Source of the DNA: Marmoricola sp. Leaf446
GTDB taxonomy: Bacteria > Actinomycetota > Actinomycetes > Propionibacteriales > Nocardioidaceae
Length of the DNA: 64,000 nucleotides
Reading direction: 5' to 3'
NCBI RefSeq assembly: GCF_001424755.1
Contig: NZ_LMRF01000001.1
Location: forward strand, 832,169-896,168
Shown here in pieces: positions 47,120 to 56,160 of this stretch; positions within the stretch are counted from its first letter, which is position 1; each line of letters starts with the position of its first letter. Position numbers and translations under genes: made by a program. The notes beneath the pieces are model-generated. The model was not told the origin of the DNA. It saw nothing but the letters and a program-made list of their open reading frames with translations, and searched no databases.

Positions 47120-47808
47120 GCACCGCCGAGTTCTACCCCGGCGCCGACGGCCTGGCCGCGGAGACCCTGACCGACGGGCACGCCCACGTCAGCTTCAGCG
47201 AGATCTTCGCCGACGCGCTGCGCGGCATCCCCTGCTCGGTCCGGGGCGTGTACGCCGAGGAGGAGCTGCTGCCCGTCCACAGCTGGCTGCGACCCGCCGA
47301 CCGTGCCGACCGCGCCGTGCTGAGCCACTGCGAGGGCGCGACCATGGACGTCGGCTGCGGCCCGGGCCGGATGAGCGCCCACCTGCGCGAGCGCGGCCAC
47401 GCCGTGCTCGCCGTCGACATCGTCCGCGAGGCCGTCGAGCAGGCCCGCCGCCGCGGCGTGCCCGCCCTGCGGCGCAACGTCTTCGACCCCATGCCCGGCG
47501 AGGGCCACTGGGACACCGTGCTGCTCGCCGACGGCAACATCGGCATCGGTGGCGAGCCGCACGCGCTGCTGCGTCGGTGTGCGGAGCTGCTGGGCCCGGG
47601 CGGCCGTCTCGTCGTCGACCTCGAGGCGCCCGGCACCGGCCTGAAGACGCACGAGGCGCGACTGGTCAGCGAGGGCCGCCGCACCTCGATCTTCCCGTGG
47701 GCGCAGGTCGGCGCGGACGCCGTCGAGCCCCTCGCACGCAAGGCCGGGCTCCAGGTGAGCCGGCTGCGCGAGCACCACGGCCGCTGGTTCGCCGTCCTGA
47801 CGCCGTAG
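47116..47808 (+). CDS. SAM-dependent methyltransferase
   Basis: A 230-residue class I methyltransferase: motif I MDVGCGPGRMSAHL, acidic motif AVDIVREAV, motif IV DTVLLADGNIGIGG, and GGRLVVDLEAPG. The N-terminal 60 residues (FYPGADGLAAETLTDG) are not part of the common fold and may bind substrate. The substrate is unknown; position after two glycosyl-transferase-like genes suggests a sugar or lipid. GTGA overlap upstream; the next gene follows after 8 bases. Confidence 0.83.
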   Translation: MSTAEFYPGADGLAAETLTDGHAHVSFSEIFADALRGIPCSVRGVYAEEELLPVHSWLRPADRADRAVLSHCEGATMDVGCGPGRMSAHLRERGHAVLAVDIVREAVEQARRRGVPALRRNVFDPMPGEGHWDTVLLADGNIGIGGEPHALLRRCAELLGPGGRLVVDLEAPGTGLKTHEARLVSEGRRTSIFPWAQVGADAVEPLARKAGLQVSRLREHHGRWFAVLTP

Positions 47809-47816
47809 GCCCGGCC

Positions 47817-48956
47817 GTGCGCCTCCCCGTCCCGAGGGACACGTCGTTCACCTCGCCGCTGCGCGACGAGCGGCTCACCGCCCGGCTCGGGGTGTGGCTC
47901 GGCGCGTGCTTCGGGCTGTGCTTCCTCACCGGCCTGGTCAGCCACTGGTACTACCTGCCCGACCCCTGGTTCCTGCCGCCCACCCGCCCGGTGTGGGGCT
48001 ACCGCCTCACCCAGGGCCTGCACGTCCTCAGCGGCATCGCGGCGATCCCGCTGCTGCTCGTCAAGCTCTGGAGCGTCTACCCGCGGCTGTTCGCTGGCCT
48101 GCCCCGGGGCGGCGTCCGGGCGCTGCTGCTCTCGGGCCTGGAGCGGCTCTCGATCGCGGTGCTGGTCGCCGCCTCGGTGTTCCAGCTCGTCGTCGGCCTC
48201 GCCAACTCCGCGCAGTGGTACCCCTGGGCGTTCTCCTTCCGCGCCACCCACTACGCCGGGGCCTGGATCGCCATCGGCGCGCTGGTGCTGCACGTCGCGG
48301 TCAAGCTGCCGGTCATCCGCCGGGCCTTCGGCTCGCCCGTCGACACCGACCTCCCCGAGCGCGCCGGGCCGGGTCGTCGCACGGTGCTCGGTGCCGCGCT
48401 CCTGGCCGCAGGCGTCGCGGTGCTGGCCAACGCGGGCGGCACCGTGCCGCTGCTGCGCCGGGTCTCGGTCCTCGCGGTCCGCACGGGGGAGGGCCCCCAG
48501 GGCGTCCCCGTCAACAAGTCGGCCGCCGCCGCGGGCGTCGAGGAGAGCGCACGCGACACCGGCTACCGGCTGACGGTCACGGGGCCCGACGGCGAGGTCA
48601 GCCTGAGCCGCGACGAGCTGGCCGGGCTCGAGCAGCACACCAGCGAGCTGCCCATCGCCTGCGTCGAGGGGTGGAGCGCCGGGGCCACCTGGTCCGGCGT
48701 ACGGCTGGCGGAGCTGCTGGACCGCGTCGGCGCCCCGCAGGACGCCCAGGTGCGGGTCGTCTCGCTGCAGGAGTCCGGCTCGTTCCGGTCCACGGTGCTG
48801 CCGCCGGCCTTCGCCCGGGACGACCTGACCCTGCTGGCGCTGCGGCTCCACGGCGAGGACCTCGACCTCGACCACGGCTTCCCCTGCCGGCTGATCGCGC
48901 CCAACCGGCCCGGTGTGATGCAGACCAAGTGGGTCTCGCGCGTGGAGGTGGTCTGA
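47817..48956 (+). CDS. Membrane-anchored molybdopterin oxidoreductase (sulfite-oxidase/MsrP fold fused to a cytochrome-b-like domain)
   Basis: A 379-residue fusion. Residues 24-166 hold four helices with His43, His69, His145 and His159, arranged like haem ligands of a b-type cytochrome. At 187-188 an Arg-Arg followed by a hydrophobic stretch (RRTVLGAALLAAGV) looks like an internal Tat signal. The C-terminal part is an oxidoreductase molybdopterin-binding domain with ligand Cys282 in PIACVEGWS. By analogy to MsrPQ it would be a quinone-linked reductase or sulfite-oxidase-like enzyme facing outside. GTG 47817 is the first good start. Last large enzyme of the GTGA-linked run. Confidence 0.8.
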   Translation: MRLPVPRDTSFTSPLRDERLTARLGVWLGACFGLCFLTGLVSHWYYLPDPWFLPPTRPVWGYRLTQGLHVLSGIAAIPLLLVKLWSVYPRLFAGLPRGGVRALLLSGLERLSIAVLVAASVFQLVVGLANSAQWYPWAFSFRATHYAGAWIAIGALVLHVAVKLPVIRRAFGSPVDTDLPERAGPGRRTVLGAALLAAGVAVLANAGGTVPLLRRVSVLAVRTGEGPQGVPVNKSAAAAGVEESARDTGYRLTVTGPDGEVSLSRDELAGLEQHTSELPIACVEGWSAGATWSGVRLAELLDRVGAPQDAQVRVVSLQESGSFRSTVLPPAFARDDLTLLALRLHGEDLDLDHGFPCRLIAPNRPGVMQTKWVSRVEVV

Positions 48957-49439
48957 GTGGCCCGGACCGCGCCGAGCGGCGAGCGGGTGCTGCAGGGGGT
49001 GGTCGGCGCCGTGGGCGTCGCCGCCGCGGCGTACGGCGGGCTGCTGCTGCTCGACCTCGACGGGCCAGACCTGCTCGACGCCCTGCTGTGGCTGGCCGGC
49101 GGCGTGGTGCTGCACGACGCCGTCGTCGCGCCGCTGACGGTGCTGGCGACGCTGGCGCTGCGCCGGGTGCTCCCGTCGCGCACCTGGACGGCGGTCACCG
49201 TCGGCCTGGTGGTCCTGCTCACGGTCACGGCGACCGCGGTGCCCGTGCTCGGTCGGTTCGGTGCGCGACCGGACAACCCGACGCTGCTCGACCGCGACTA
49301 CACCTCGGGGTGGTTGCTCCTGGCCGGGGTCGTCGTGGTCGGCACCCTCGTGTGGAGCCTGCGGGCCCGCGGACGGGTCAGAGGAGCTGGTGGAGCAGCA
49401 GGCCCAGCGAGCCGACGATCGTCCCCGCCGCCGCGATGA
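48957..49439 (+). CDS. Four-helix membrane protein of unknown function
   Basis: A 160-residue protein with hydrophobic helices at about residues 15-32, 40-65, 78-97 and 117-133 and a basic, Pro-rich tail. Its GTG follows the stop of the molybdopterin gene with no gap, so it is probably part of the same complex or pathway. The 3' end overlaps a convergent gene by 62 bases. No family recognised. Confidence 0.7.
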   Translation: MARTAPSGERVLQGVVGAVGVAAAAYGGLLLLDLDGPDLLDALLWLAGGVVLHDAVVAPLTVLATLALRRVLPSRTWTAVTVGLVVLLTVTATAVPVLGRFGARPDNPTLLDRDYTSGWLLLAGVVVVGTLVWSLRARGRVRGAGGAAGPASRRSSPPPR

Positions 49440-49722
49440 CCAGCGGTGCCCGTCGCTCCCGGTCGGCCTGGGGGGTGCGCGGCACGAGCGAGACCACCAT
49501 CGCCACCAACGCCATCACGCCGACCAGCGAGCCCATCACGATCGGGATGCTCGGGGCGGTCGACTCCTCGGCGGTCGCACCGCCGACGGTGTAGCACAGC
49601 GACGACGTCAGCGCCGCGGTGATGATGGCCGGGAAGGGGAGCGGGCCGGCGCGCAGCTGCAGCACGGCGGCGGCGAGCAGCACGACCGAGGCCACCACGA
49701 CCACCAGCGTCCCCAGTGACAT
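49378..49722 (-). CDS. Four-helix membrane protein of unknown function
   Basis: A 114-residue very hydrophobic protein, four helices, starting MSLGTLVVVVASVVLLAAAV and ending GSLGLLLHQLL. ATG 49722 follows AAGGGGA. It lies alone on the minus strand and overlaps its convergent neighbour by 62 bases. No family recognised. Confidence 0.7.
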   Translation of the reverse strand: MSLGTLVVVVASVVLLAAAVLQLRAGPLPFPAIITAALTSSLCYTVGGATAEESTAPSIPIVMGSLVGVMALVAMVVSLVPRTPQADRERRAPLVIAAAGTIVGSLGLLLHQLL

Positions 49723-49836
49723 CGCGTCCCCTTCCTCGTGCACCGACGGGTCCATGGTCTACACGATCGCCCCGGTCCGCGGGAGGACCGGGTCCGGTCC
49801 GGCGCCGGTGCGGGGCCGTCCGGCATGATCGCGGGC

Positions 49837-50031
49837 GTGAGGCACACCGAGTTCTGGACCCGGATGGACGCGGCGCTGGGGTCGGCGTACGCCCGCACCT
49901 GGGCCGACCAGCAGGTGCTGTCCGCGCTGGGCGGTCGCACCGTCACCGAGTCGCTGGACTCCGGCGAGGACGTGCGCGAGGTGTGGCGGGCGGTGTGGGC
50001 CGAGCTCGGCCTGCCGCCCCGCGACCGCTGA
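49837..50031 (+). CDS. DUF3046 family protein
   Basis: A 64-residue protein beginning RHTEFWTRMDAALGSAYARTWA, the signature of DUF3046, a small actinobacterial family typically encoded next to recA-recX. Function unknown. GTG 49837 is preferred because family members start right before RHTEFW; ATG 49825 would add four residues. recA lies 2.3 kb downstream, with a nucleotidase gene between. Confidence 0.8.
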   Translation: MRHTEFWTRMDAALGSAYARTWADQQVLSALGGRTVTESLDSGEDVREVWRAVWAELGLPPRDR

Positions 50032-50069
50032 GCGAGGCGACGTTGCCGGCACCGGGGCCCGTTTGCCCA

Positions 50070-50091
50070 GACGTCATCGAACCGTGACGTC
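50070..50091. promoter_or_regulatory. GACGTCA-N8-TGACGTC inverted repeat before the nucleotidase
   Basis: Perfect 7-bp arms, 32 bases before a TAGGGT hexamer (50123-50128) that would be the -10 of the nucleotidase gene. A plausible binding site for an unidentified regulator. Confidence 0.4.
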
Positions 50092-50161
50092 CCGGACCCT
50101 TCGCCGCGCCCGGGCCCGAGGTTAGGGTTCCCGGGTCCCACTCGGAGGATCTGGAGCCCAC

Positions 50162-52075
50162 GTGTCGATGTCCACCTCGAAGCGGCGCCTGACCGGCGCC
50201 CTCGCGTCCGCCGCCGTCGCCCTGGGCGCACTGGCCCCGCTGGGTCTCGGCGCCTCGACCGCCGACGCGGCCCCGGTCGCCGCCAAGCCGGCCAAGCCCA
50301 CGAAGCCCGCCAAGCCGGGCAAGCCCGCGAAGCCGGGGAAGCCCGACAAGCCGGGTCGCTACGTGCCGGTGCAGCTGCTGTCGTTCAACGACTTCCACGG
50401 CAACCTCGAGCCCCCGTCCGGGTCGGGCGGCCGCAACACCACCGGCTACACCCTCGCCGACCCCAAGGCCCCCGTCGCGCAGACCACCGACGCGGGTGGA
50501 GCGGAGTACCTCGCGACCCGGCTCGCCCAGGCCCGCGAGGGACACCCCCACAGCCTCACCGTGGCCGCCGGCGACCTCATCGGCGCCTCGCCGTTGCTCT
50601 CGGCCGCCTTCCACGACGAGCCGGCCGTGGAGTCGCTCAACAAGCTCGGCCTCGACGTCAGCGCCGTGGGCAACCACGAGTTCGACGAGGGCTACCAGGA
50701 GCTCCAGCGGATGGCGCGGGGCGGCTGCCTCGACGACGGCGCGGGCGAGGACAACCAGGACTCCTGCCCGGCCGGCACCTTCGCCGGGGCGGACTTCGAC
50801 TACCTCGCGGCCAACGTGCGCTACGCCGGGAGCGACGAGACGATCCTCCCGCCGTACGCCGTGAAGCAGGTCGGCGCGGCCAAGATCGGCTTCATCGGCA
50901 TGACGCTGGAGGAGACCCCCGACATCGTCACCGCCAGCGGCGTGGCCGGCCTCGAGTTCGACGACGAGGTCAAGGCGGCCAACGCGCTGGTCCCGGTGCT
51001 GCGCAAGCAGGGCGTCAACGCGGTGGTGGTGCTGATCCACCAGGGCGGCACCCCGAAGCCGCTGCAGCTCGGCAAGGACGCCGCCGGCAAGCCCTACTCC
51101 GTCGCGGCGCCCTACGACCACACCTGCGCCAAGGGCGGGAGCCTCGAGGACACCTCGCCGATCCTGCCGATCGCGAAGAACCTCGACCCGGCGATCGACA
51201 TGGTCGTCTCCGGGCACACCCACAACCCCTACGTGTGCGACGTCAAGGACCCTGCCGGCCAGGACCGGCTGGTCACCTCGGCCTCGTCCTTCGGGCGCCT
51301 GGTCACCGAGACCAACCTGACCTACGACAAGGCCAGCAAGGACATCGTGCGGGCCAGCGTGGAGGGGACCAACCTCCAGGTGACGCGCGACGTGCCCAAG
51401 GACCGGGCGCAGACCGCGCTGATCGCGAAGTACAAGGAGCTGGTGCGGCCCATCGCCTCGCGGGTCCTCGGCACGATCGGCGCCGACGTCACCCGGACCG
51501 CGTCCAGCACCGGAGAGAGCGCCCTGGGCGACCTCATCGCCGACGCCCAGCTGGCCGACGACTCGGTGGTGACCGGGGGCGTCAGGCCCGTGATCGCCTT
51601 CATGAACCCCGGGGGGATCCGCGCGGACCTCACCCGCGACAAGCAGACCTACGGCGAGCAGGTGGGCGAGGTGACCTACGGCGAGGCCTTCGACGTCCAG
51701 CCGTTCAACAACTTCCTGGTCTCGATGACGCTCACCGGTCAGCAGGTCTACGACGTGCTGACCCAGCAGGTCACCGGGGCCAACCAGTCGGGCAAGAAGG
51801 TCCTGCAGGTCAGCGAGGGCTTCCAGTACCGCCTCGGCAGCACGGGCCCCGTGGACGGCAGCGTCACCCTGGGTGGGGTGCCGATCGACAAGGCCACGAG
51901 CTACCGCATCGTGACCAACAACTTCCTCGCCGACGGGGGAGACGGGTTCCCGGCCTTCAAGGGCGGGACGGGCGTCTACTACGGCGGTCTCGACATCGAC
52001 GCGTTCGCCGACTACCTCGAGGGGAGCTCGCCCTACGTGCCGGCGACGCCGGACCGCATCCTCCCGGCGAGCTGA
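50162..52075 (+). CDS. Secreted 5'-nucleotidase / metallophosphoesterase
   Basis: A 637-residue exported enzyme of the UshA type that hydrolyses extracellular nucleotides. A signal peptide ends near ADAAP (residue 37), followed by a Lys-Pro-rich linker with repeated KPAKP/KPGKP. The catalytic domain has FNDFHGNLEP, AGDLIGASPL, GNHEFDEG and SGHTHNPY, binding two metals. The C-terminal substrate domain has MNPGGIRADL and NNFLADGGDGF. GTG 50162 follows CGGAGGATCTGGAG. A strong terminator hairpin follows. Confidence 0.93.
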   Translation: MSMSTSKRRLTGALASAAVALGALAPLGLGASTADAAPVAAKPAKPTKPAKPGKPAKPGKPDKPGRYVPVQLLSFNDFHGNLEPPSGSGGRNTTGYTLADPKAPVAQTTDAGGAEYLATRLAQAREGHPHSLTVAAGDLIGASPLLSAAFHDEPAVESLNKLGLDVSAVGNHEFDEGYQELQRMARGGCLDDGAGEDNQDSCPAGTFAGADFDYLAANVRYAGSDETILPPYAVKQVGAAKIGFIGMTLEETPDIVTASGVAGLEFDDEVKAANALVPVLRKQGVNAVVVLIHQGGTPKPLQLGKDAAGKPYSVAAPYDHTCAKGGSLEDTSPILPIAKNLDPAIDMVVSGHTHNPYVCDVKDPAGQDRLVTSASSFGRLVTETNLTYDKASKDIVRASVEGTNLQVTRDVPKDRAQTALIAKYKELVRPIASRVLGTIGADVTRTASSTGESALGDLIADAQLADDSVVTGGVRPVIAFMNPGGIRADLTRDKQTYGEQVGEVTYGEAFDVQPFNNFLVSMTLTGQQVYDVLTQQVTGANQSGKKVLQVSEGFQYRLGSTGPVDGSVTLGGVPIDKATSYRIVTNNFLADGGDGFPAFKGGTGVYYGGLDIDAFADYLEGSSPYVPATPDRILPAS

Positions 52076-52117
52076 CCCTCCCCGGAGCCTTCCCGGACAC
52101 CTCGACCGCACCGCCAG

Positions 52118-52150
52118 CACGCCGGCCCGCCACCTCGGCGGGTCGGCGTG
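52118..52150 (+). terminator. Strong hairpin after the nucleotidase gene
   Basis: Arms 52118-52131 and 52137-52150 pair at 13 of 14 positions (CACGCCG...CGGCGTG) with the 5-base loop ACCTC, 43 bases past the stop. Only TTG follows. It insulates recA from the upstream gene. Confidence 0.75.
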
Positions 52151-52162
52151 TTGCGTCGTGCA

Positions 52163-52178
52163 TCGAACAGGTGTTCGT
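52163..52178. promoter_or_regulatory. LexA (SOS) box of recA
   Basis: CGAAC-AGGT-GTTCG, a perfect actinobacterial SOS box of the form CGAAC-N4-GTTCG, 150 bases before recA. LexA bound here represses until DNA damage. Confidence 0.9.
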
Positions 52179-52246
52179 ACTACCGTGGGACTCCACAGGC
52201 AGGGGTCGCGCCGTGGTTCTCCACAGGCCGGCAGCAGTCACCGACG

Positions 52247-52269
52247 TTGTCGGTGGTCGCGCCTAACGT
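52247..52269 (+). promoter_or_regulatory. RecA-NDp/PafBC-type damage promoter of recA
   Basis: TTGTCGGTGG (52247-52256), 7 bases, TAACGT (52264-52269). This matches the LexA-independent recA promoter described in mycobacteria, now known to depend on PafBC. recA thus has two damage promoters; the ATG follows 58 bases after this -10. Confidence 0.75.
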
Positions 52270-52327
52270 CTGGCAGGACACGAGGTCGACCCGCGCCGCC
52301 CGGCGCGACGAGAGGTGAGGAAGTCCC

Positions 52328-53398
<1,071 letters not shown>

Positions 53399-53520
53399 CA
53401 GGCCGGCAGGTCGAGGAGCGACCCCCGCACCCGACGTAGGAGGGGGTGGGGGAGCGCGTCTCGAGACCCGGTGAGACGACGACCGCCCGCCACCACCGCT
53501 GACCCGGGAAGGTGCCCACG

Positions 53521-54138
53521 ATGACGACCGGACGTCGCAGCAGGTCCCGCGACCGCTGGGGCCGGGAGCCCGCCGCTGACCTCGACACCGGCCCCGACGC
53601 GGACCCGGAGTCGGTGGCCCGCACGATCCTCCTCGACCAGCTCACCGGGCGGGCCCGCACCCGCGCCGAGCTGGCCGACAAGCTGGCGAGCAAGGGGGTG
53701 CCCGACGACGTCGGGCACCGCCTGCTCGACCGGTTCGAGGAGGTCGGGCTGGTCGATGACTCCGCCTTCGCCCGCGAGTGGGTCGAGCAGCGTCAGCGTG
53801 GACGTGGCCTCGCCCGTCGCGCCCTCGCTCAGGAGCTGCGCCGCAAGGGCGTCGACGACGAGGTCGCCCGCGAGGCCCTGGAGGAGGTCGACGGCGACGC
53901 CGAGGAGGCGTCGGCCCGTCGCCTGGTCCAGGCTCGGCTGCGCACCGTCGGCGGCCTCGACCGCGACCGCGCCACGCGTCGGCTGGTCGGGATGCTCGCC
54001 CGCAAGGGCCACTCCAGCTCGACGGCCTTCCGCGTGGTCCGCAGTGAGCTCGACGCCCTCGGGGCCTCCCGCGACGACGGGTTGGATGTGACCGACGGTG
54101 TGGACGTGACCGACGGGGCGGAGCAGCCTGATTGGTGA
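53521..54138 (+). CDS. recX: Regulatory protein RecX
   Basis: A 205-residue RecA inhibitor. Three tandem helical repeats are visible: ILLDQLTGRARTRAELADKL, FAREWVEQRQRGRGLARRAL and RRLVGMLARKGHSSSTAFRVV. The N-terminus is basic; the C-terminal tail has two VTDG repeats (DGLDVTDGVDVTDG). ATG 53521 lies 9 bases after GGGAAGG. The order recA-recX is standard. Confidence 0.93.
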   Translation: MTTGRRSRSRDRWGREPAADLDTGPDADPESVARTILLDQLTGRARTRAELADKLASKGVPDDVGHRLLDRFEEVGLVDDSAFAREWVEQRQRGRGLARRALAQELRRKGVDDEVAREALEEVDGDAEEASARRLVQARLRTVGGLDRDRATRRLVGMLARKGHSSSTAFRVVRSELDALGASRDDGLDVTDGVDVTDGAEQPDW

Positions 54139-54171
54139 CGTCCAGGGCGCCCGCGGCAGCCGGAGTCCGCG

Positions 54172-54699
54172 TCAGCTGACGCCGCTGGCGGCGGCGTCGC
54201 CGCCGACGGCGCTCTCGCCGATCAGGTAGGTCATGGTGGTCGTCTCGTCGGTGTCGAGGGTCCCCGCGCGCAGGGCGGCGCGGCCCCAGCTGCGCCACAT
54301 GGTGCGGTAGGCCAGGGGGTTGTGGCTGTCCTCGGCGTAGGACCACAACCCGTCGTGCCCGTGCCGCAGCAGCGTCGTCGAGCACGCGGCGTGCACCGAG
54401 CCGTCCCCCGGGTCGCGCAGCACGTTGCGCAGCTCGAACACGACGCGGTCGTGGGCGGCGTCGAAGGACTGCCACACCACCTCGTGCCGGTCCAGCATCG
54501 TCCCCGGGAAGGTCGTCATCGAGGTGAGCACCCACCCACGGATGGCCTCACGACCGACCGCGTCGGGATGCCCGGCGCGCCGGTAGGTCGCGTCCTGCGT
54601 GAACAGGTCGGCGAACTCGCCCCAGCGGCCCGTCCGGGCGATCTCGTCGACCCGGGCACGGTAGTCCGTGAACGCCTGCTCGAGGTCGGACTGCTGCAC
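54172..54699 (-). CDS. NTF2-like (SnoaL/limonene-epoxide-hydrolase fold) protein
   Basis: A 175-residue single-domain alpha+beta barrel protein. YRARVDEIARTGRWGEFADLFTQDATYRRAG is the usual opening of nuclear-transport-factor-2-like proteins; WVLTSMTTFPGTMLDRHEV and VFELRNVLRDPGDGS continue it. Role unknown, probably a small hydrolase/isomerase or binding protein. GTG 54699 is the start at the family N-terminus; no strong ribosome site. Confidence 0.75.
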   Translation of the reverse strand: MQQSDLEQAFTDYRARVDEIARTGRWGEFADLFTQDATYRRAGHPDAVGREAIRGWVLTSMTTFPGTMLDRHEVVWQSFDAAHDRVVFELRNVLRDPGDGSVHAACSTTLLRHGHDGLWSYAEDSHNPLAYRTMWRSWGRAALRAGTLDTDETTTMTYLIGESAVGGDAAASGVS

Positions 54700-54819
54700 G
54701 GGGGAGATCCAAGCAGACCCCGGCCCGGGGCGAGGGCACTCCCGAGGAGGTCGGCGGGATTTCGCCAGCCTGGTGCCTCCCGGCATCCCGGGGCCGCTCG
54801 TGGGGTACGACGGGACGTG

Positions 54820-55659
54820 GTGCGCATCGGGGTCTCGGGCTGGACCTACCGGGCCTGGCGGGGTGACTTCTACCCCGCGGGGCTGGTGCAGCGGCGCGAG
54901 CTGGCCTACATGGCCGAGCGGTTGACCTCGATCGAGGTCAACGGGTCGTTCTACTCCCTGCAGCGGCCCTCCAGCTGGGAGCGGTGGCGCGCCGAGGTGC
55001 CCGAGGGCTTCGTGTTCTCGGTCAAGGGCAGCCGGTTCGTGACGCACCTGCGCCGGCTGCGCGAGCCGCGGGTGCCGCTGGCCAACTTCTTCGCCCAGGG
55101 CCTGCTCGGCCTGGGTGACGCGCTGGGTCCGGTGCTGTGGCAGCTGCCGGCCACCCAGGCCTGGGACGAGCAGCTGGTGGGGGAGTTCCTCGACCTGCTG
55201 CCCCGCACGACCGGCGAGGCGCTCGAGCTCGCGCAGCAGCACGACGACAAGGTGCGCGGCGACCGGCTGTGGTCGGGCGAGGTCGTCGACCGCCCGCTGG
55301 TGCACGTCCTCGAGCCCCGCCACCACGGGTTCGCCGCTCCCGGGGCGCTGCAGCAGCTCGACGAGGCGGGGGTGGGGCTGGTGGTGGCGGACTCCGCCTC
55401 GAAGTTCCCCCGCTTCGAGCAGGCGCAGGGCCCCGTCGTCTACGTGCGCCTGCACGGAGACGTCGACCTCTACGTGAGCGGCTACGGCGAGGAGGCCCTC
55501 GACGCCTGGGCCGAGCGGATCCGCGGGTGGACCGCCGACGGGCGCGAGGCCTACGTCTACTTCGACAACGACGCCAAGGGCCACGCCCCGTGGGACGCGT
55601 TGCGGCTGATCGAGCGGCTCGGGCGACCCCCGGGCCTGGAGGACCGGCACGGGTCCTAG
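54820..55659 (+). CDS. DUF72 family protein
   Basis: A 279-residue TIM-barrel protein (YecE-like). RIGVSGWTYRAWRGDFYP, the central SIEVNGSFYSLQRPSSWERW, FVFSVKGSRFVTH and late YVYFDNDAKGHAPWDAL are the four hallmark segments. Biochemical role unknown. GTG 54820 is preferred over the adjacent GTG 54817 because it gives the family N-terminus. The next gene starts 11 bases later. Confidence 0.9.
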   Translation: MRIGVSGWTYRAWRGDFYPAGLVQRRELAYMAERLTSIEVNGSFYSLQRPSSWERWRAEVPEGFVFSVKGSRFVTHLRRLREPRVPLANFFAQGLLGLGDALGPVLWQLPATQAWDEQLVGEFLDLLPRTTGEALELAQQHDDKVRGDRLWSGEVVDRPLVHVLEPRHHGFAAPGALQQLDEAGVGLVVADSASKFPRFEQAQGPVVYVRLHGDVDLYVSGYGEEALDAWAERIRGWTADGREAYVYFDNDAKGHAPWDALRLIERLGRPPGLEDRHGS

Positions 55660-55670
55660 AGTCCGCAGGC

Positions 55671-56147
55671 ATGAGCCGCGTCCTCGACCTGCACCGCACC
55701 AGCACCTCGCTGCCCCTGGTGGGCCCCCTCGTGGGCGAGCGGTTGTTCTCCTTCGCCTTCAGCCAGGTCGCGCCGTACTTCTGGAGCATCCGGCCGCGGT
55801 TCACCGTGATCGAGCCCAATCACGCCGAGGTCGTGATCCGCAAGCGTCGTGCGGTGAAGAACCACATCGGCACGGTGCACGCCATCGCGCTCTGCAACGG
55901 GCTGGAGGCGGCGATGGGCGTGCTGGCCGAGGCGAGCATCCCGGCCGACAAGCGGTGGATCCCCAAGGGCATGGAGGTCAGCTACACCGCCAAGGCGACG
56001 AGCGACATCACCTGCCACGCCGACACCGACCCGGCCCGGTGGACCGGCGACGACCCGGACGTCCCGGTGCACGTCAAGGGCGTCCGCTCCGACGGCACGG
56101 TCGTCATCGAGGGCGTCATCCGGCTCTGGGTCACGCCCAAGCGCTAG
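55671..56147 (+). CDS. DUF4442 hotdog-fold protein (thioesterase-like)
   Basis: A 158-residue protein. ALCNGLEAAMGVLAEASIP and ISPGMEVSYTAKA-like IPKGMEVSYTAKA are typical of DUF4442, a hotdog-fold family related to acyl-CoA thioesterases (PaaI type). Substrate unknown. TAGAGT ends 8 bases before its ATG, overlapping the previous stop codon, so it may have its own leaderless start. Confidence 0.82.
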   Translation: MSRVLDLHRTSTSLPLVGPLVGERLFSFAFSQVAPYFWSIRPRFTVIEPNHAEVVIRKRRAVKNHIGTVHAIALCNGLEAAMGVLAEASIPADKRWIPKGMEVSYTAKATSDITCHADTDPARWTGDDPDVPVHVKGVRSDGTVVIEGVIRLWVTPKR

Positions 56148-56160
56148 GCCGGGCCGGTCC

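Noticed and set aside
53399-53520. Possible terminator between recA and recX
   Set aside because: Only weak C-rich/G-rich pairing (near 53424-53456) was found, with no clear stem, so no feature was called.
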